DNA of 64,000 nt from Tricholoma matsutake. Taxonomy: Eukaryota > Basidiomycota > Agaricomycetes > Agaricales > Tricholomataceae. The stretch lies in assembly GCA_026075535.2 (NCBI GenBank), contig AP026541.1:11470001-11534000 (forward strand), given 5' to 3'. The notes under the pieces are model-generated. The model had not been told where the DNA came from, ran no database searches, and worked only from the letters and a program-made list of their open reading frames with translations. Position numbers and translations under genes: made by a program. Below, piece after piece: positions 35,767-47,459 of the stretch (positions are counted from its first letter, which is position 1; every line of letters starts with the position of its first letter).

Positions 35767-37963
35767 ATGTCCGAGTCAAAACTCAGCACTCCTTCCTCGA
35801 GCACTCACTCCCTCACTCCCACAATGTCTGATCCATTCTCTTCCCCGCAATCCAGCCGGTCCTCCTCTCCCCGACACACCGCCGCACCCTCCTCCTCCTC
35901 CTCCATCGCCTCCAACCCCCGCACGCCGCCGGACACCGCCGATTCAACCCTCACATCACCGCGCTCTATTCCCCAGTCCCAGTCCCAGTCCCAGTCCCAG
36001 TCCCACATCTCCCACATCTTTCCTTTCCCTTCCCCCCAGTTGACTTCCTCCTCTACCACCCCAAGTCTCCTAGGCCATCGTACCCCAAGCAGCATCGCTC
36101 CAAATGGACGCACAATCAGTGTCGCTGCTACCTCCGCAGCGAGCACACCCTTGCTTCCAAAAAAGGCACCTCGCATGCCTTCCCATATGATTACCAACCC
36201 TGGTTCTCTTCCAAAACCTTGGGCCGCTGCACGTTCCCGCACCCCTCGTGCTATCATCTCGTATTATCTCGTTTACGCTGTAGTAGCCATTGGAGCTGCT
36301 ATTGGAGCTCTCCAATGTTATTTCCAGTATAAAGGCGTCATGCTAGATCGGCAGCCACTCTGTCTGGTCTTCGAGGAGAACTTTGATGATCCGGCGACGG
36401 TCTTTGGCCAGGTTGGAACCAAAGGCGGGAGCTTCATGAGAGAAGTTAATATGGATGGGTTTGGGTTAGTCTTCTCTTCTCTTCCATTCCACGTTTTCTC
36501 TTTTGACATTGATTCACGTACTTGCCAGAAACGGAGAATTCGAAATGGCCACGGCTTCTACGAATAACTCCTTTGTGAAAAACGGGTACCTCTATATTGT
36601 TCCCACACTCACCTCCGACTCTATTCCTTCCAATTCAATATTCGGCAACACAGTTTATAATATTACCGGTTGCACTTTCAACATCACCCGGCCGGATAAT
36701 GGCTACATCTTTAAAAATGGCCAACGCGTGTTTGATGCAGATGGGTATTATAAAAGTTGCAGCCAAGTAGCGAACACTACATCAGGCACAATTATCAATC
36801 CCGTACAAAGCGCGAGGCTCACAACCCGGTATAGCGCGAGTATCAAATATGGAAGAGTAGAAATAAAAGCAAAGATGCCAACTGGGTAAGTCAAAATTTG
36901 TTTCTGCAATAGTCAAATTAGTTGAACTTTTTTTTAAAATCTCACAGAGATTGGGTAAAAGTCTCGCTAATCAAGTTCTCAAAACACCATTAATATCATT
37001 CGTGTGTCAAAGATGTGGCCCGCGATGTGGATGCTTCCCCGTGACGGAGTATACGGCCCCTGGCCACTCAGCGGTGAAATCGACATGGTCGAATCCCGAG
37101 GAAACAGCCTCCGCTACACAGCCCAGTACGCCGCTCTTTTCCCTTTCTTTCTCAAACTAATACCCCCCTACTCCAGCGGCTCGAACTACGTACAAGGCTC
37201 ACTCAACTGGGGTCCCGCACCAAACCTCAACGGCGTGTCCAAATCTTACAGCTGGTGGACGGAGCGCCGCCGTGGGTTCAACCAAGATTTCAGAACTTAC
37301 GTTCTCGAGTGGACACAGGACTTTTTGTAACGTGCTTTCCTAGTTCTATCTAATCACTTGAATACCTAAAACGTGTGTCGATTAAGACGAATCTACGTCG
37401 ACACCCGGTTACACACGCTCCTCGACATGCGCTTCAACCAACCTTTCTTCAAGCGCGGTCAGTTCCCTTCTGTCGTGTACAACGGTTCCAGCCTCGTCGC
37501 ACTCCAGAATCCATGGATAAACGGTACCAACGCCACTCCATTCGATCAAGGTGAACCCTTTCATTGTTGAATAATCAAAAAAATAATAATTCTCAAAATT
37601 TGTCAGAATTCTACTTGATCTTGAACGTGGCGGTTGGTTCTACGAATGGGTGGTTCCCTGAGGGACAGGGAAATAAACCGTGGTTGGATCGAGCGCAGAG
37701 TATGTTTTTCAAACATACTTTTGTTTATCCTCTGAACTCGAAAAACTCGAATTATGAACTTAATCGGTTTTTGATGTAGATCCCATGCGTGATTTCGCTA
37801 ATGCGCAGAGAGCATGGTACCCCACCTGGCCGTCGAACGTTGAAGATCGTGCTATGATCGTGTACGTATGCTTGCTTTTGTTCTCTGTTTTTTTTTTGTT
37901 CCAGGTAGCTTATTGTGTGGTTTGTTTGATAGGGATTATGTCAAGATGTGGAAACATTGCTAA
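35767..37963 (+). CDS. KRE6/SKN1-like GH16 beta-glucanase/transglycosylase, type II membrane protein
   Basis: Nine exons: 35767-36464, 36529-36885, 36948-36954, 37013-37125, 37177-37326, 37387-37550, 37607-37699, 37780-37861 and 37933-37963. They total 1,695 bp (564 residues plus stop), and all introns are GT..AG. The N-terminal ~155 residues are Ser/Pro-rich and cytoplasmic in character, with a QSQSQSQS tract. A membrane segment follows (IISYYLVYAVVAIGAAIGAL, about residues 160-185), then the GH16 domain with YNITGCTFN, MPTGDW, PAMWMLP, the catalytic motif GEIDMVES (E376 nucleophile, D378, E381 acid/base), LILNVAVGSTNGWFPEG and the C-terminus VDYVKMWKHC. In yeasts this family is needed for beta-1,6-glucan assembly in the secretory pathway. 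Exon 3 is only 7 bp, yet the model is in frame throughout and restores the conserved GDW. Complete and apparently intact. Confidence 0.9.
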
Positions 37964-38390
37964 GGTGGAATATTTGGGCTTTTTGGGACTTTTTGATGCA
38001 ATATAACCTACATGGACGTATGTTGAAAAGTGTTATTATTAGCTCTGTTTCATTACTTGTATACACTGCGGGGTTGTGGCACAGCAAGTACCGCTATCAT
38101 CCCTCCAATTATCATACAAAAATATGCGAAGCAGCATTCCTTCTCTTGTCCCATTAAAGAACTCTATCATCCGGAGGCGAAAGTATGTATATAGTTACGA
38201 CGTCTATTATTAATTTCCACTTTAATACAGTACACACTATGCAGTACTACATACAACCTCATGTATGTAAGCACCACACTCTTGTCCGTTCAATCTGAAA
38301 TAAAAAAATAAAAAAATAAAAAATAAAAAATAAAACAATCATCTCCCAAAAATCCACCTCCTAACTTTTGTAATACCTTGTACCATTAGA
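37964..38390. other. Convergent 3' intergenic region
   Basis: Lies between the 3' ends of the GH16 gene (plus) and the DUF6535 gene (minus). It holds an A-rich AAATAAAAAAT tract (about 38300-38337) that could serve 3' processing on the plus strand. No gene seen. Confidence 0.4.
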
Positions 38391-39671
38391 CTACCCAGGA
38401 AAACGACTGACAGCATTTGCTTCTGCGAACTCCCTGATATCCGGAGGGAGTGTATCTATAGCCTTGATACATTCATCGATCACCATTTCCTTCGGGGATT
38501 CCGCTAGCAACCAAGCCAGAGACTGTACCTTGAGTACATCATTAGCGATGACGGAAGGAACAGAATGACTCCATCGTCTCGATCTCCTCGAAGGTCGAGT
38601 ATACCTCGGAAGAAAGTCAGATACAGGCATACGAAACGGGGAGTCAGGTGAGAAAACCGGGTGAAGCGTGCTCCCTATATACAGAACCGCGATGATACCA
38701 ACGAAAGATAGAATGACGGCGCCAATCACTTTGTTGTCTCTAAACAGAATAATCACCAAGCCTGTAGCGAAGAGGAAGAATGCTACGTGGATGAGGATGG
38801 GGAGACTTTGAACGATCATTTTTAGGTGCCATCGTGTGATGCCGATGAAACGGTGATGGCGAAGTGATACGTCTTGCCATGTTGTTCCGGACGTGACTGA
38901 TACGTATTGTGCGACCCAGCCTTTTGCCAGGCTGGCACCAAGAGCGCTCATCAAGCTGAATATCAGGCTGGAGAACCAGAAACCGTTGACCCAGACAACA
39001 GATGACAAAGGCTGAAAAGGAGGTTGAACAGGTATAGTGCTGGTTGAGTTGTGCTGGATTTGGAGAAGTTCAGCTAGGAGGATACTTGTCGTTTTCTGGT
39101 AGTCCTCGTGAAGACTTCGACGAAGTTCGATCAGAAATGCAGAAAGGATCGCGGAGAAGAGACCAGCCTGTTCATGATAAAAAAAAAGTTATTTGTTGTG
39201 AGTGGAAGGCTGGGATATGGACATGAAGCGAGCGGCACGGACAAAAATTAGAAGCGGGTCGAGATCACCGTTTAATACACTTGCAAGCTGATCATCGGAG
39301 ATTTTGGCCTGCTCCATGTATAGTTTCCAGATCAGTGCATTGTCGTCGGGTCCACGGAAAACAGTTCGTGTATCAGTCCGAGGGTCGCTGACTGGAAAAA
39401 AAAAAAAAGGCAAAAAAAAAAAACGAAAGTCAGCTATTGCTCATTGGTGCATATACCAGAGGGGTTTTCACCTCCCGTCTCCGGCATGAGTTGTTGCAAT
39501 TCGTGAGCCTCGGCTTTGTTTTCATCCGCCGCGAACTATGTATGTATGGTGCACGTGGAAAAGGTCAGCAACCGACAGTCTGAAGTCTCCCTGCGATGGG
39601 GGGGGGAGGTATCATGATGTACTACTTACCTTAGGGTTACGTGGATCCTCTGTAATCAGTCCGTCAGTCAT
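38391..39671 (-). CDS. DUF6535 domain membrane protein
   Basis: The ATG at 39671 begins MTDGLITEDPRNPK. A 94-bp intron (39536-39629) leads to FAADENKAEAHELQQLMPE, and a T-rich intron (about 39395-39459) to DDNALIWKLYMEQAKISDDQ..DLDPLLIF. A third intron (about 39166-39245) leads to AGLFSAILSAFLIELRRSL, and the long last exon has WVNGFWFSSLIFSLMSALGA and AKGWVAQYV. The words DLDPLLIFAGLFSAILSAFLIE, then a Ser/Thr-rich stretch and VWVNGFWFSSL, are the signature of DUF6535, an Agaricomycete-expanded family of unknown function. At least four hydrophobic segments are visible, two of them late (LPILIHVAFFLFATGLVIIL and AVILSFVGIIAVLYIGS). The hydrophilic C-terminus ends FAEANAVSRFPG at 38391. The gene looks intact. 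Confidence 0.8.
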
Positions 39672-40289
39672 CGTGTTCACCGTGCTACTTGCACAAAGTT
39701 ATGAAGAGAACAAGGGAGGCTAGTACCTTCCCTTTTTCTAAGTGACATGAGATGATAGACGCCAGCGCCGCAGTCCTAATAACGCCTAAAGGGTCCGTTG
39801 AACATACATGTATGTCATGGTCCAAACAATTACGAAAACCTGGTTCCTGACAGGGACGGACACGATCATGATCAGGACCAGATCTTTTGCTGGGCACGAA
39901 CCTGCACGAACGTGCCCCCGCGACTCTCACGGTAAGTGGCAGATGCCAGAGGCGCACAGAAAAACCCCAACCTTTTGCAGCGTGGGAAAATATTCATAGC
40001 CAAATTACCCTTGCTTGCAAGATCTCTCCGGTGTCCACCGAGTCCACCCCACCTAACTGTCCCACAGTTAGTAGTAGTAGTAGTATATTACTGGCATGGT
40101 CCAATCGCTGAACGCCAGGGGTCCGAGAGTTTCCCGATGTCATTAAGTACAGGCAAGCTATCTAACTATTATACATCTTTGTCTCGGGCCCATGATCACG
40201 ACTTCCAGCGGGCGAAACGGCCTTCGACGTCGATCACTGGACAGTTATAACCATGGGCAAGGGGTATAGAACCCCGCTGAGAGTTTCTC
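39672..40289. other. Intergenic DNA upstream of the DUF6535 gene
   Basis: Contains the presumed DUF6535 promoter and a short TAG microsatellite (AGTAGTAGTAGTAG near 40070-40083). No gene recognised. Confidence 0.4.
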
Positions 40290-40862
40290 CTTTTTTTTTT
40301 TTTTCTTTTTTGAAGCGGATGTATCATTCAAATACAGCATTCTCAGATACATAGACTGGTACAGCCTGAAAGAGCTCTAACACTTCATATGTAAATTTTG
40401 CAAGCAGTCTGATGGTAGTCCTTTCCTTCAATATCATTTTGAATAGATCAATAGAAGAGACCATGGGACGCCGGAGCAAATGTGGTATCTCAGTGTACAT
40501 TCTGTCTGAGAATTTCTTGCAAAGGTTATTCAGCTCATATGAGCCAGTGCACTCCAGCAATGCATGTTCAGGGCTCTCCACCGAATTTTTACAAAGATGG
40601 CATAATCTCCATTGTTGCTGGACACGTGGGCGGCGATGTTCCGGAATATATCAGTTGACATTATCCCATCACATCATGGCAATTGATCTGTAGTAAGTAA
40701 ATCTAGCGGATTTCGCGGATATGTCCCTTGGATATCTCAACTTAAGTAGACTTAGTATCTCGTCGTTGTCAGTGCCTGAGTTCAACGGATGTTTGGGGCC
40801 ACCTCCCCGTTCCATGTTCCACGTCGGCTTTCGACGGTACTGGTGGCAGTACCTCGGCACAG
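40290..40862 (-). pseudogene. 5'-truncated LINE-like retrotransposon end (RT-associated zinc-binding region)
   Basis: Minus-strand reading gives NDEILSLLKLRYPRDISAKSARF, EHRRPRVQQQWRLCHLCKN, ESPEHALLECTGSYE and a final helical stretch. The CxxC...(E)xxxHxLLxC arrangement is the zinc-binding end found after RT/RNase H in fungal non-LTR elements. Reading frames are interrupted by TGA stops near 40,645-40,680. Directly downstream in this orientation is an A-tract (a T run on plus, 40291-40312), as expected for a polyadenylated LINE 3' end. The upstream part is missing, so this is a dead, 5'-truncated insertion. A domesticated zinc-binding protein is a less likely alternative. Confidence 0.5.
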
Positions 40863-40867
40863 ATTAA

Positions 40868-41240
40868 ACAGTGCCCATCACCACTCATAGTCCCACTCAG
40901 TGCTCACCATCAGCAATACCTTGGCCCTGTACATATCAGCACCCATCGTCCTGTTCAGTGCCCATTGTCTCGCTCAGTGCCCATTTTCCCTTTTAACACC
41001 CATCATGCTCAGCACCTGTCACACTCACCATCCCACTCAACATTGGCAATGCTCTAACTAGCTCCCATCATCCCCATCCCACATTGATCAGCGCCCATCA
41101 CATCATCCAACTCAACATTGATAATACTCATTTCCATGATCCCACGTTGATCAGCATTCATTGTGCTCATTGTTGCACTCAATGTTGGCAACACCTCAGA
41201 CTGACTGCCACTGCCACCCTGCATCTATTGCCTATTCCTC
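40868..41240 (+). repeat. CAGTGCCCATC / CTCAGTGC low-complexity repeat
   Basis: Irregular iterations of CAGYRCCCATCRTCCY, CTCAGTGCCCAT and CCCAYTCAACATTG words occur. The C-rich, CpG-poor block shows no gene. Confidence 0.55.
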
Positions 41241-41495
41241 TTGTCACCTCATGCTCCCTCTGTATTGCCTATCTAGGTACTGTCTTCCCACCCATCAAGC
41301 TGCCATGTCACTCATTACATTGCCAGGTATAATGTGAACTAGACATATATTTCTTGGTCTAACATAGATAAAATCACAAGCAAAGTTATGTAGATCTAAT
41401 CTGAGTCAGAATCCAAGTTGGAATTGTCCACAATAGAAGCACTGTTGCTGGTGATTCATTGACATTTCACTGAAGAATGGCCCTTGGAATAATTA

Positions 41496-41606
41496 GGGTT
41501 GTTCATGGTAGCCATTCTTGGGCCATTTTCAGCTCATTTTCATGTATTTGGCAGAGGAACAAACAAAAGGGAACAAAAAATGGTTACCATGAACACCCTG
41601 GGAAGG
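41496..41606. repeat. Short inverted-repeat element (MITE-like), ~111 bp
   Basis: The left end GGGTTGTTCATGGTAGCCATT pairs with the right end AATGGTTACCATGAACACCC. The interior has TCAGCTCATTTTCATG. It resembles the elements at 29,692 and 60,885. Confidence 0.55.
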
Positions 41607-43431
41607 AAATTATAGAAAAATGGAGCAAAAATGCATTTTTCTCACCAGGCACAGTGCCAAAAAGATAAAAAATGATCATTTTTCAGTTCCCTTTTTGCAA
41701 AAGCAAGGGTAGGGTTCCATTTTACATTCATTTTACATTCATTCTCAGTTCCATTCTTGAGAAAAATGGAATCAAAATGAAATACTATAGCTGGTCACCT
41801 ACTTGGCCACACTGGATACTTGGCCAAACACATGTTTAATGATTAAATAGCTGCTAATTTGGGTAGTTATGTGTTTTAATTTTGAGAATTATACCTAAGA
41901 AAGGTGTATATTGCACCTCGTTCACCGATTGTGATCCGTTGCCGAGATATGATGGCTTGATGTGTGCCGAAATGTTATTTTGATGTGTTTTCTTATTTTC
42001 TGCTTGTGCCCGATATGGTAATCCACCACGTCGAGCATCATTTCTTCACCTCTTGCCTCAAAACTTGTTGCATATCTCAAGCACATCTATCACATCCCAG
42101 TCTGCTCTTCATTTGCATGTATTTATGGGTTTTGGAACATTGGTTACTTATCATAAGGCTGGGTAACATGTTTCTTGATCCTAAGATCACTGTGACCTTG
42201 AGTTTATGATTGCAAGCACATGGACCTGCTGCCACCTTCAACCTTCTTGTATGTTGTTCTCATCACTATTCCTGTCCTTTAAATGATACCCCACTATTTT
42301 TATATTTTTTGTTCTCTCATATGTGACATACTTACACTAAAATGCCATTTTTTGCATACCTGTACTTCAAAATGAAGTTTTTGTCTAAGGGTGACATTGG
42401 GGGAAAATTGGCTATGCAGGTACATAGCTGTAAGCCTGTATCATTAAATATTATTATAAGACTCTCAAGGCACCCAACCAAGGTAACTTCTTCCTCTAAC
42501 AGCCAACCTCCTCATCCCTCTCTGGTGCTGCCTCAGCCAGATTTTTGCACCAGAAGCATAGAGGGAGTTACAGAGGCTATAATGGAATAATAAGATGTGG
42601 ACATGTATTTATGAAAATTTTGAAGGCTTCTCTGAGCTGCATTCCTTCTGCTGCATTGATGGGGGCTGAGAATGTTGTGAGGAGAAGGAGGGACAACTCA
42701 AATGCATTTTAAGGGATTAAACTACTTTATATGAGTTGAAATGCATATTTGCATACAATTATGCCTCTGTATATAAAGTGGTTCTGAGTTCTTAGTATTA
42801 AGAATGAGGTATTATGCCGATTTTTCTGATCCCAGTTCAGAGTGGGGTTTTCAGTGTTTCAATTTTCTCATGCATAATCTATTGTTGTGGTCATTGCCGA
42901 GCTGGTGTTGGTTATACATTGCTTCCGAGTTCCATGCATGCATGGACCTGTTTGGCTGGAGCTTTTTTCTCTCTTGCATATGGGCAGCTTCGACTGGTTA
43001 TGTATTCAAGGCACCCCTTCGACTATGTTGCTACCATACTCTACTGTATGTCATCTGCAGCCTCATTGTCTACCATCATCCTTTCTCTCTTTTTGTTTGA
43101 GTCATCACCATCACACGTGTATCCTACCCGTCGCTTGACTGAAGCAAGCATTGCCCTCTGTGCGAGCTCTTGTTTTTCGAGTGTGTCATCCTGGATGTTC
43201 TATATGTCTTATCTGATCTTGTTTGTTTTTAGTAGTGAACGAAGTTGCTTACACTTGCAAATTGCCCTTCCAGGAGTGCAAGAGAGCGTAGCATGCTTAG
43301 CAGTTTACACTTCCCCCCTTTGACTGGGATAGCCATGAAAGACACTTGTGCTTGTACAATGTCCCCTGCCCAAAACATTTGTGGCTCGCAGTTCTCATAT
43401 CTGTGTATTCATGCAATTGGTTTTCCATCAT
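41607..43431. other. CpG-poor DNA without a recognised gene
   Basis: Contains GTTCCATTTTACATTCATTTTACATTCATTC direct words near 41,715-41,750 and T-rich plus-strand frames without domains. I could support no gene. Confidence 0.4.
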
Positions 43432-44067
43432 CTACTGGTTGATTGAGGATTTTACACACTTTTGGGCTCCTTCATTGAGTCTGCATGTTGAAAAGTAATG
43501 AACTTGGTTGTCTTCGGTGTGTACAAATGAAAGTGTTCCGTCGCCTTGTGCCATGCTCTGCAAGATGCCTTTTGGATCAACGCCTGGTAGGAAGGGTGTG
43601 TCCTTCATCCCCCCTGCCTCTGTTGCTGGAGTGAAGTACCTGTTTGATAGATCAATGCTTTCCGGGATGCCATCGGCCACCTCAGATTCTGTCCAGGGGT
43701 CTAGAGTGCGTTCTTCGAACTGATGGTCAAAACAATCATATATGGTTTTCACCGCTGATAATGCGCTGGAAAATGTGGGGCTTCCCAGTCCTGTGAGGGT
43801 TATGCTCTGGCGCAGGTACTTGTATCGGTAGGCTGCCATCCTGCCTCCTGGTTGTTTGTGATGTTTGTTATGTGGGATCATCTGGACACACCTCGGCTTA
43901 GCCATAACTGGTGGTAAATCTTTTGCTTTTATGATACCTTGGATCGTAAAGATGACTTCTTTCTTAGCTGTCTCGTCATTTCCTTGTCTTAATATTTTCC
44001 ATGATGCAGGCTTTGTGAGTTGCTCTATCTTGATGGTGTCCCAGAACATTGTACCCTCCTGGTTCAT
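43432..44067 (-). CDS. Hypothetical protein exon, ~211 aa, unrecognised
   Basis: An uninterrupted minus-strand frame from ATG 44067 to a stop at 43432 encodes a hydrophilic protein of normal composition (MNQEGTMFWDTIKIEQL, AAYRYKYLRQSITLTGLGSP, TIYDCFDHQFEERTLDPW, GGMKDTPFLPGVDPKG, GDGTLSFVHTEDNQ). Its length and composition stand out from the T-rich, repetitive shadow frames around it, which favours real coding. Splice-like signals upstream suggest it may be the last exon of a longer gene. No family is recognised. The CpG-poor setting suggests a transposon-borne gene. Confidence 0.42.
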   Translation of the reverse strand: MNQEGTMFWDTIKIEQLTKPASWKILRQGNDETAKKEVIFTIQGIIKAKDLPPVMAKPRCVQMIPHNKHHKQPGGRMAAYRYKYLRQSITLTGLGSPTFSSALSAVKTIYDCFDHQFEERTLDPWTESEVADGIPESIDLSNRYFTPATEAGGMKDTPFLPGVDPKGILQSMAQGDGTLSFVHTEDNQVHYFSTCRLNEGAQKCVKSSINQ

Positions 44068-45290
44068 GTTGCTGGTGTGAGTGTCTTATGCATTTTCTGA
44101 GGTCCCTTATCTCACCTTGGCTATAGCTGTCAGGCTTTCATGCTTGGCATCTGCTGTTGCCTCAACAGCAATTTGCTCAAGTGTGTATCCTGTTTGTTTT
44201 CATAAGCTTTTGGACACCAGGATCCATTGTTCACACATGTGCTTTCTCAGTATTGGTTTGGCTTTGCATGGTTTTGTCACTGAGCATTTTTGTGTGGCAA
44301 AGAGGGGGAAGGGAACTGCATCGTGCTAAGTTGTGACTTTTGTTACCTCTATCTGGTGCTCATCCGGTTTGCACTTACTGTTTACATTCTGCAGCGGTCT
44401 GCCTGTCACTTTGGTGTCTGCAGGTCACCATTTGATTGCCGCACACTCAGTATCTGTTCTATGCCCTTCAATCAATTGTTCGTCTGCTTCCTCGTGTCTG
44501 CTTTGACGACCGCTTCTTGGTTTTATGATGAATTTGTGTCTCCTCACATCAATTTCTCAGTTTGATTTCCCTATGATGTTTGTTCCTCTTGCATATGCCC
44601 TGTTTCAGCAATGTGAAATATGTTCTTTTGATATATGGCATGGCATCTGTCATGTGTCTGCTCATCTTCTCCCTGTTTATGTGTCCTCGCTTGTCTGCCT
44701 TCTCCATTCATGTGCTCACATTTTTTTTTTTTTTTCTTTCTTTTGGTCTTTGGCCTTTCGCTTCTGTACATTTCCATTGCTTGGGTTCTTGAGTTTTTGT
44801 ATAAAGGTGTTCTGTGCTCAGAGCTCCAGTCTTGCCCTTGTTGCTCAAAACAATTTGTCTCTGCTGTCACCATTTATTCTTTTCTACATTTGTGCTCCAA
44901 ATGCCAAAGTCTCAGTTGTGCGTTTGTTCACTCCTTTTTCCCCCAATGTATTAATCAGCATTTCAGCTCTTCAAAGAAGTCGATGGTGCTTTCTCTATGA
45001 CACGATGTCTCATTGCCCGTGCCAGCGTTGACATTGACTTGCAACAGCGAGTTTGTTGGTCTTGAACTGCCTCCGTTGTTTCACAATGATGATGTTATGC
45101 AGACTTGTCGCTTGTCAACTATCTTCTATGGGCCCGGCGTATGTCATGACTCATTTTCCATGTCGTAGATTTGCATGTTGATTGCCTGATAGCAGCCCTC
45201 AGAACTCTGTGTTTAGTGACAGCTCCGATGTGTATATATTTTTAGTGCTCTAGGTTCAGTTGTCTAGTGCTTACTTGTTTTATAGTGAAA
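44068..45290. other. T-rich DNA without a supported gene
   Basis: Long plus-strand frames here are rich in Phe/Leu/Ser/Cys because the strand is pyrimidine-rich. They show no domain and several overlap in different frames. A T run lies at 44708-44728. Confidence 0.4.
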
Positions 45291-46599
45291 TCGTGGCATC
45301 CCCAAAGCACAAGCATAGCAGCGATACTCCTCCTGCTCCCAGGTCTCCTGCTTTTGACCTCTTACCCACCGTCTCAATAATGTATGTTCCTGTGTGGGCT
45401 TGAGTTGCCTGATGTATTCAGCTTGATTGTCATGCAGTGCATTGGTTGATCATGCCCTTCGTGATGGGTGTGCTGTAACCCCGCCCCCTGTTTTCGGTAA
45501 TCAGTGGTGTGTCCCAACTCCCCTGATTTGTTACCTCGCTGATGTTGGCTGTAGCGAGACTAGGCTGAAGTATGCATGCTACTTCGCACTGCTGTTGCTT
45601 TGGCTTATCATGTGGCTTTTAGGCAGAATACTGTCAAGACCGAAAAAGCCAAGGCTAACAAAGATGTGTCTAACAAGAAGTATGTTTTCTCACTGGGTGC
45701 AGCATTGGTTGTTGATCTCATTTCAGGGTTTGAAAGTGCAAAACAGTAGAAGCCCAGGCCGCTGGAAGTGATGACATGGTGTCCCTTGCTCCATCAAAGT
45801 ACAATATCTTCTCTTGTTTTATTATTTATCTTACTCCTTCTGTGAAGTTCCCCTGTGCAGCTCCAGATTGCTACTGGTAGCATCGGGGATGAATCACCCC
45901 CCGCAGAGGACTGTGGATCTCAGTATGTCCTGCTGATCCTGTCTGGCTCTGTTAACCTCATTTAACTAGATCTCTGGGTTACAAGTCCCAGGAGGATACA
46001 CCTTGCATCCCAGCAAGTTCACCTTTGAACATGTCTGGGGATCATTCCATTCCTGTGGATGGTGATGCCGATGCTTCCCCACAAGTCTTCGATACTCTTA
46101 TGGATGACTTGATGATGACTTTCATTCCCTGCACAGGGCAATCATTTGTCAGCCACATGACAGTGATAGCAATTTGGTCATGCTGACTCCATGCCCTGAC
46201 CCAATATTGGCTCCTTTTTATGCAGGCCTCCCGCACCTCCTGTGAGTTAGACATTTCCTACTTTTGCTTGTGTCCTTAATTTGTATTATAATAGTCACTT
46301 GTGTGAAGTGAAATCTTTTCTTGGATCTGCTAATTCTCTCTGCACCCCCTTGCCGAGAAGTTTGCAGGTATGAACTGAACTTTACACTGCCCCACATAGT
46401 CCTGGAGGAATCCAGTAGGACTCACCAGGACTCACCAGGACTCACCAGGAATCCAGTGGGACTCACCAGGAATCCAGTAGGACTTACCAGGAATCCTGGT
46501 CTGTTACCAAACATCCAACCATAATGGAAAGTCAATTTGATATCTTATGAGTTCAAGTGCCTCAACTTCAGAAATTTCACAACGTGCCCACAAAACAGA

Positions 46600-46692
46600 T
46601 TTGGGCAAAGCAGGAATTGAACTCAAGACCTCATGATGAGGAATCACATGACAAACCAGACAAGTGTGCTCAACCAGTTGAGCCACAGGAGA
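46600..46692 (-). repeat. tRNA-derived SINE-like segment
   Basis: The minus strand has an A-box-like TGGCTCAACTGGTTGAGC and, about 60-70 bases on, a B-box-like GAGTTCAATTCC, as in a tRNA-derived RNA polymerase III promoter. It is not a complete tRNA: pairing in the middle is poor. A divergent or pseudo-tRNA is an alternative. Confidence 0.45.
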
Positions 46693-46799
46693 ATTATTTG
46701 TTATCCATATAAAGTTTATTTATGACTCAAACTCAAACTCAAACTCAAGCATATAATCTCTCTCAAAGTCACTATTAAGATCAAATAATTTTAATCAAC

Positions 46800-47040
46800 T
46801 ACATCCCTCACATCTAATGTGAGGGATACAATACAATTAACTACATAAAAAAGCCCTCCCATGCACCTCGTGCAAGGGAGAGCCCTAAAAATATTTACAG
46901 ATAAAACTAAATCCCCTTGCATTCAACAATTATTAATAAACCCCTCGCCATTGTAAAATGTGGGTGAGGGGGAGGGCATTAATATGAATGAAAAAAAATG
47001 AAAAAAAAACCCTCCCCATGCAAAATGCGGGGGAGGGGGT
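46800..47040 (+). repeat. Series of four hairpins
   Basis: Successive inverted repeats are ATCCCTCACAT/ATGTGAGGGAT (about 46804-46829), CCCTCCCATGCAC/GTGCAAGGGAG (about 46853-46881), CCCCTCGCCAT/ATGTGGGTGAGGGG (about 46939-46973) and CCTCCCCATGCA/ATGCGGGGGAGG (about 47010-47037). They lie inside the 3.06-kb element in non-coding sequence. Confidence 0.65.
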
Positions 47041-47459
47041 GGCCTGGTGGTGTCTCATCATGGTGTGGGTGCATGGGTCCTGCTCCCCATCCTCGTCCCC
47101 ATCCCTGTCCCTGTCCCCATCTCCCTGTCATCCCCATCCCAATGGTTCCCTGTTTCTGCCCCACGAGCAGTTGCTCGCGGTGGCAGATTGGGGTGCTGCT
47201 GTGGTGGTGGCCATCATTGCCATTCCACCCACAATCCACCCAACGAGCAGTGGCTCATGGGGCTGGAGGTGGGTGGTGTGTTGTTGGCCCTGTTGTTGTC
47301 CTCCGTCATGGTTGGCGGCCATGCTTCGTGTTCTGGGGGTTCTGGTGCTGGTAGGTGGTGGCATCATTGTTGTTGTCGACTGCACACTCACAATCCACCC
47401 TACAAGCAGAGGCTCACAGGCATGGGGTGGGTGTGTTGGGTTGTCTTGTGTCCGGCCGT

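Noticed and set aside
42804..45031. Long plus-strand frames up to ~170 codons rich in Phe/Ser/Leu/Cys
   Set aside because: They reflect a T/C-rich strand, overlap each other in different frames and have no domain or splice support.
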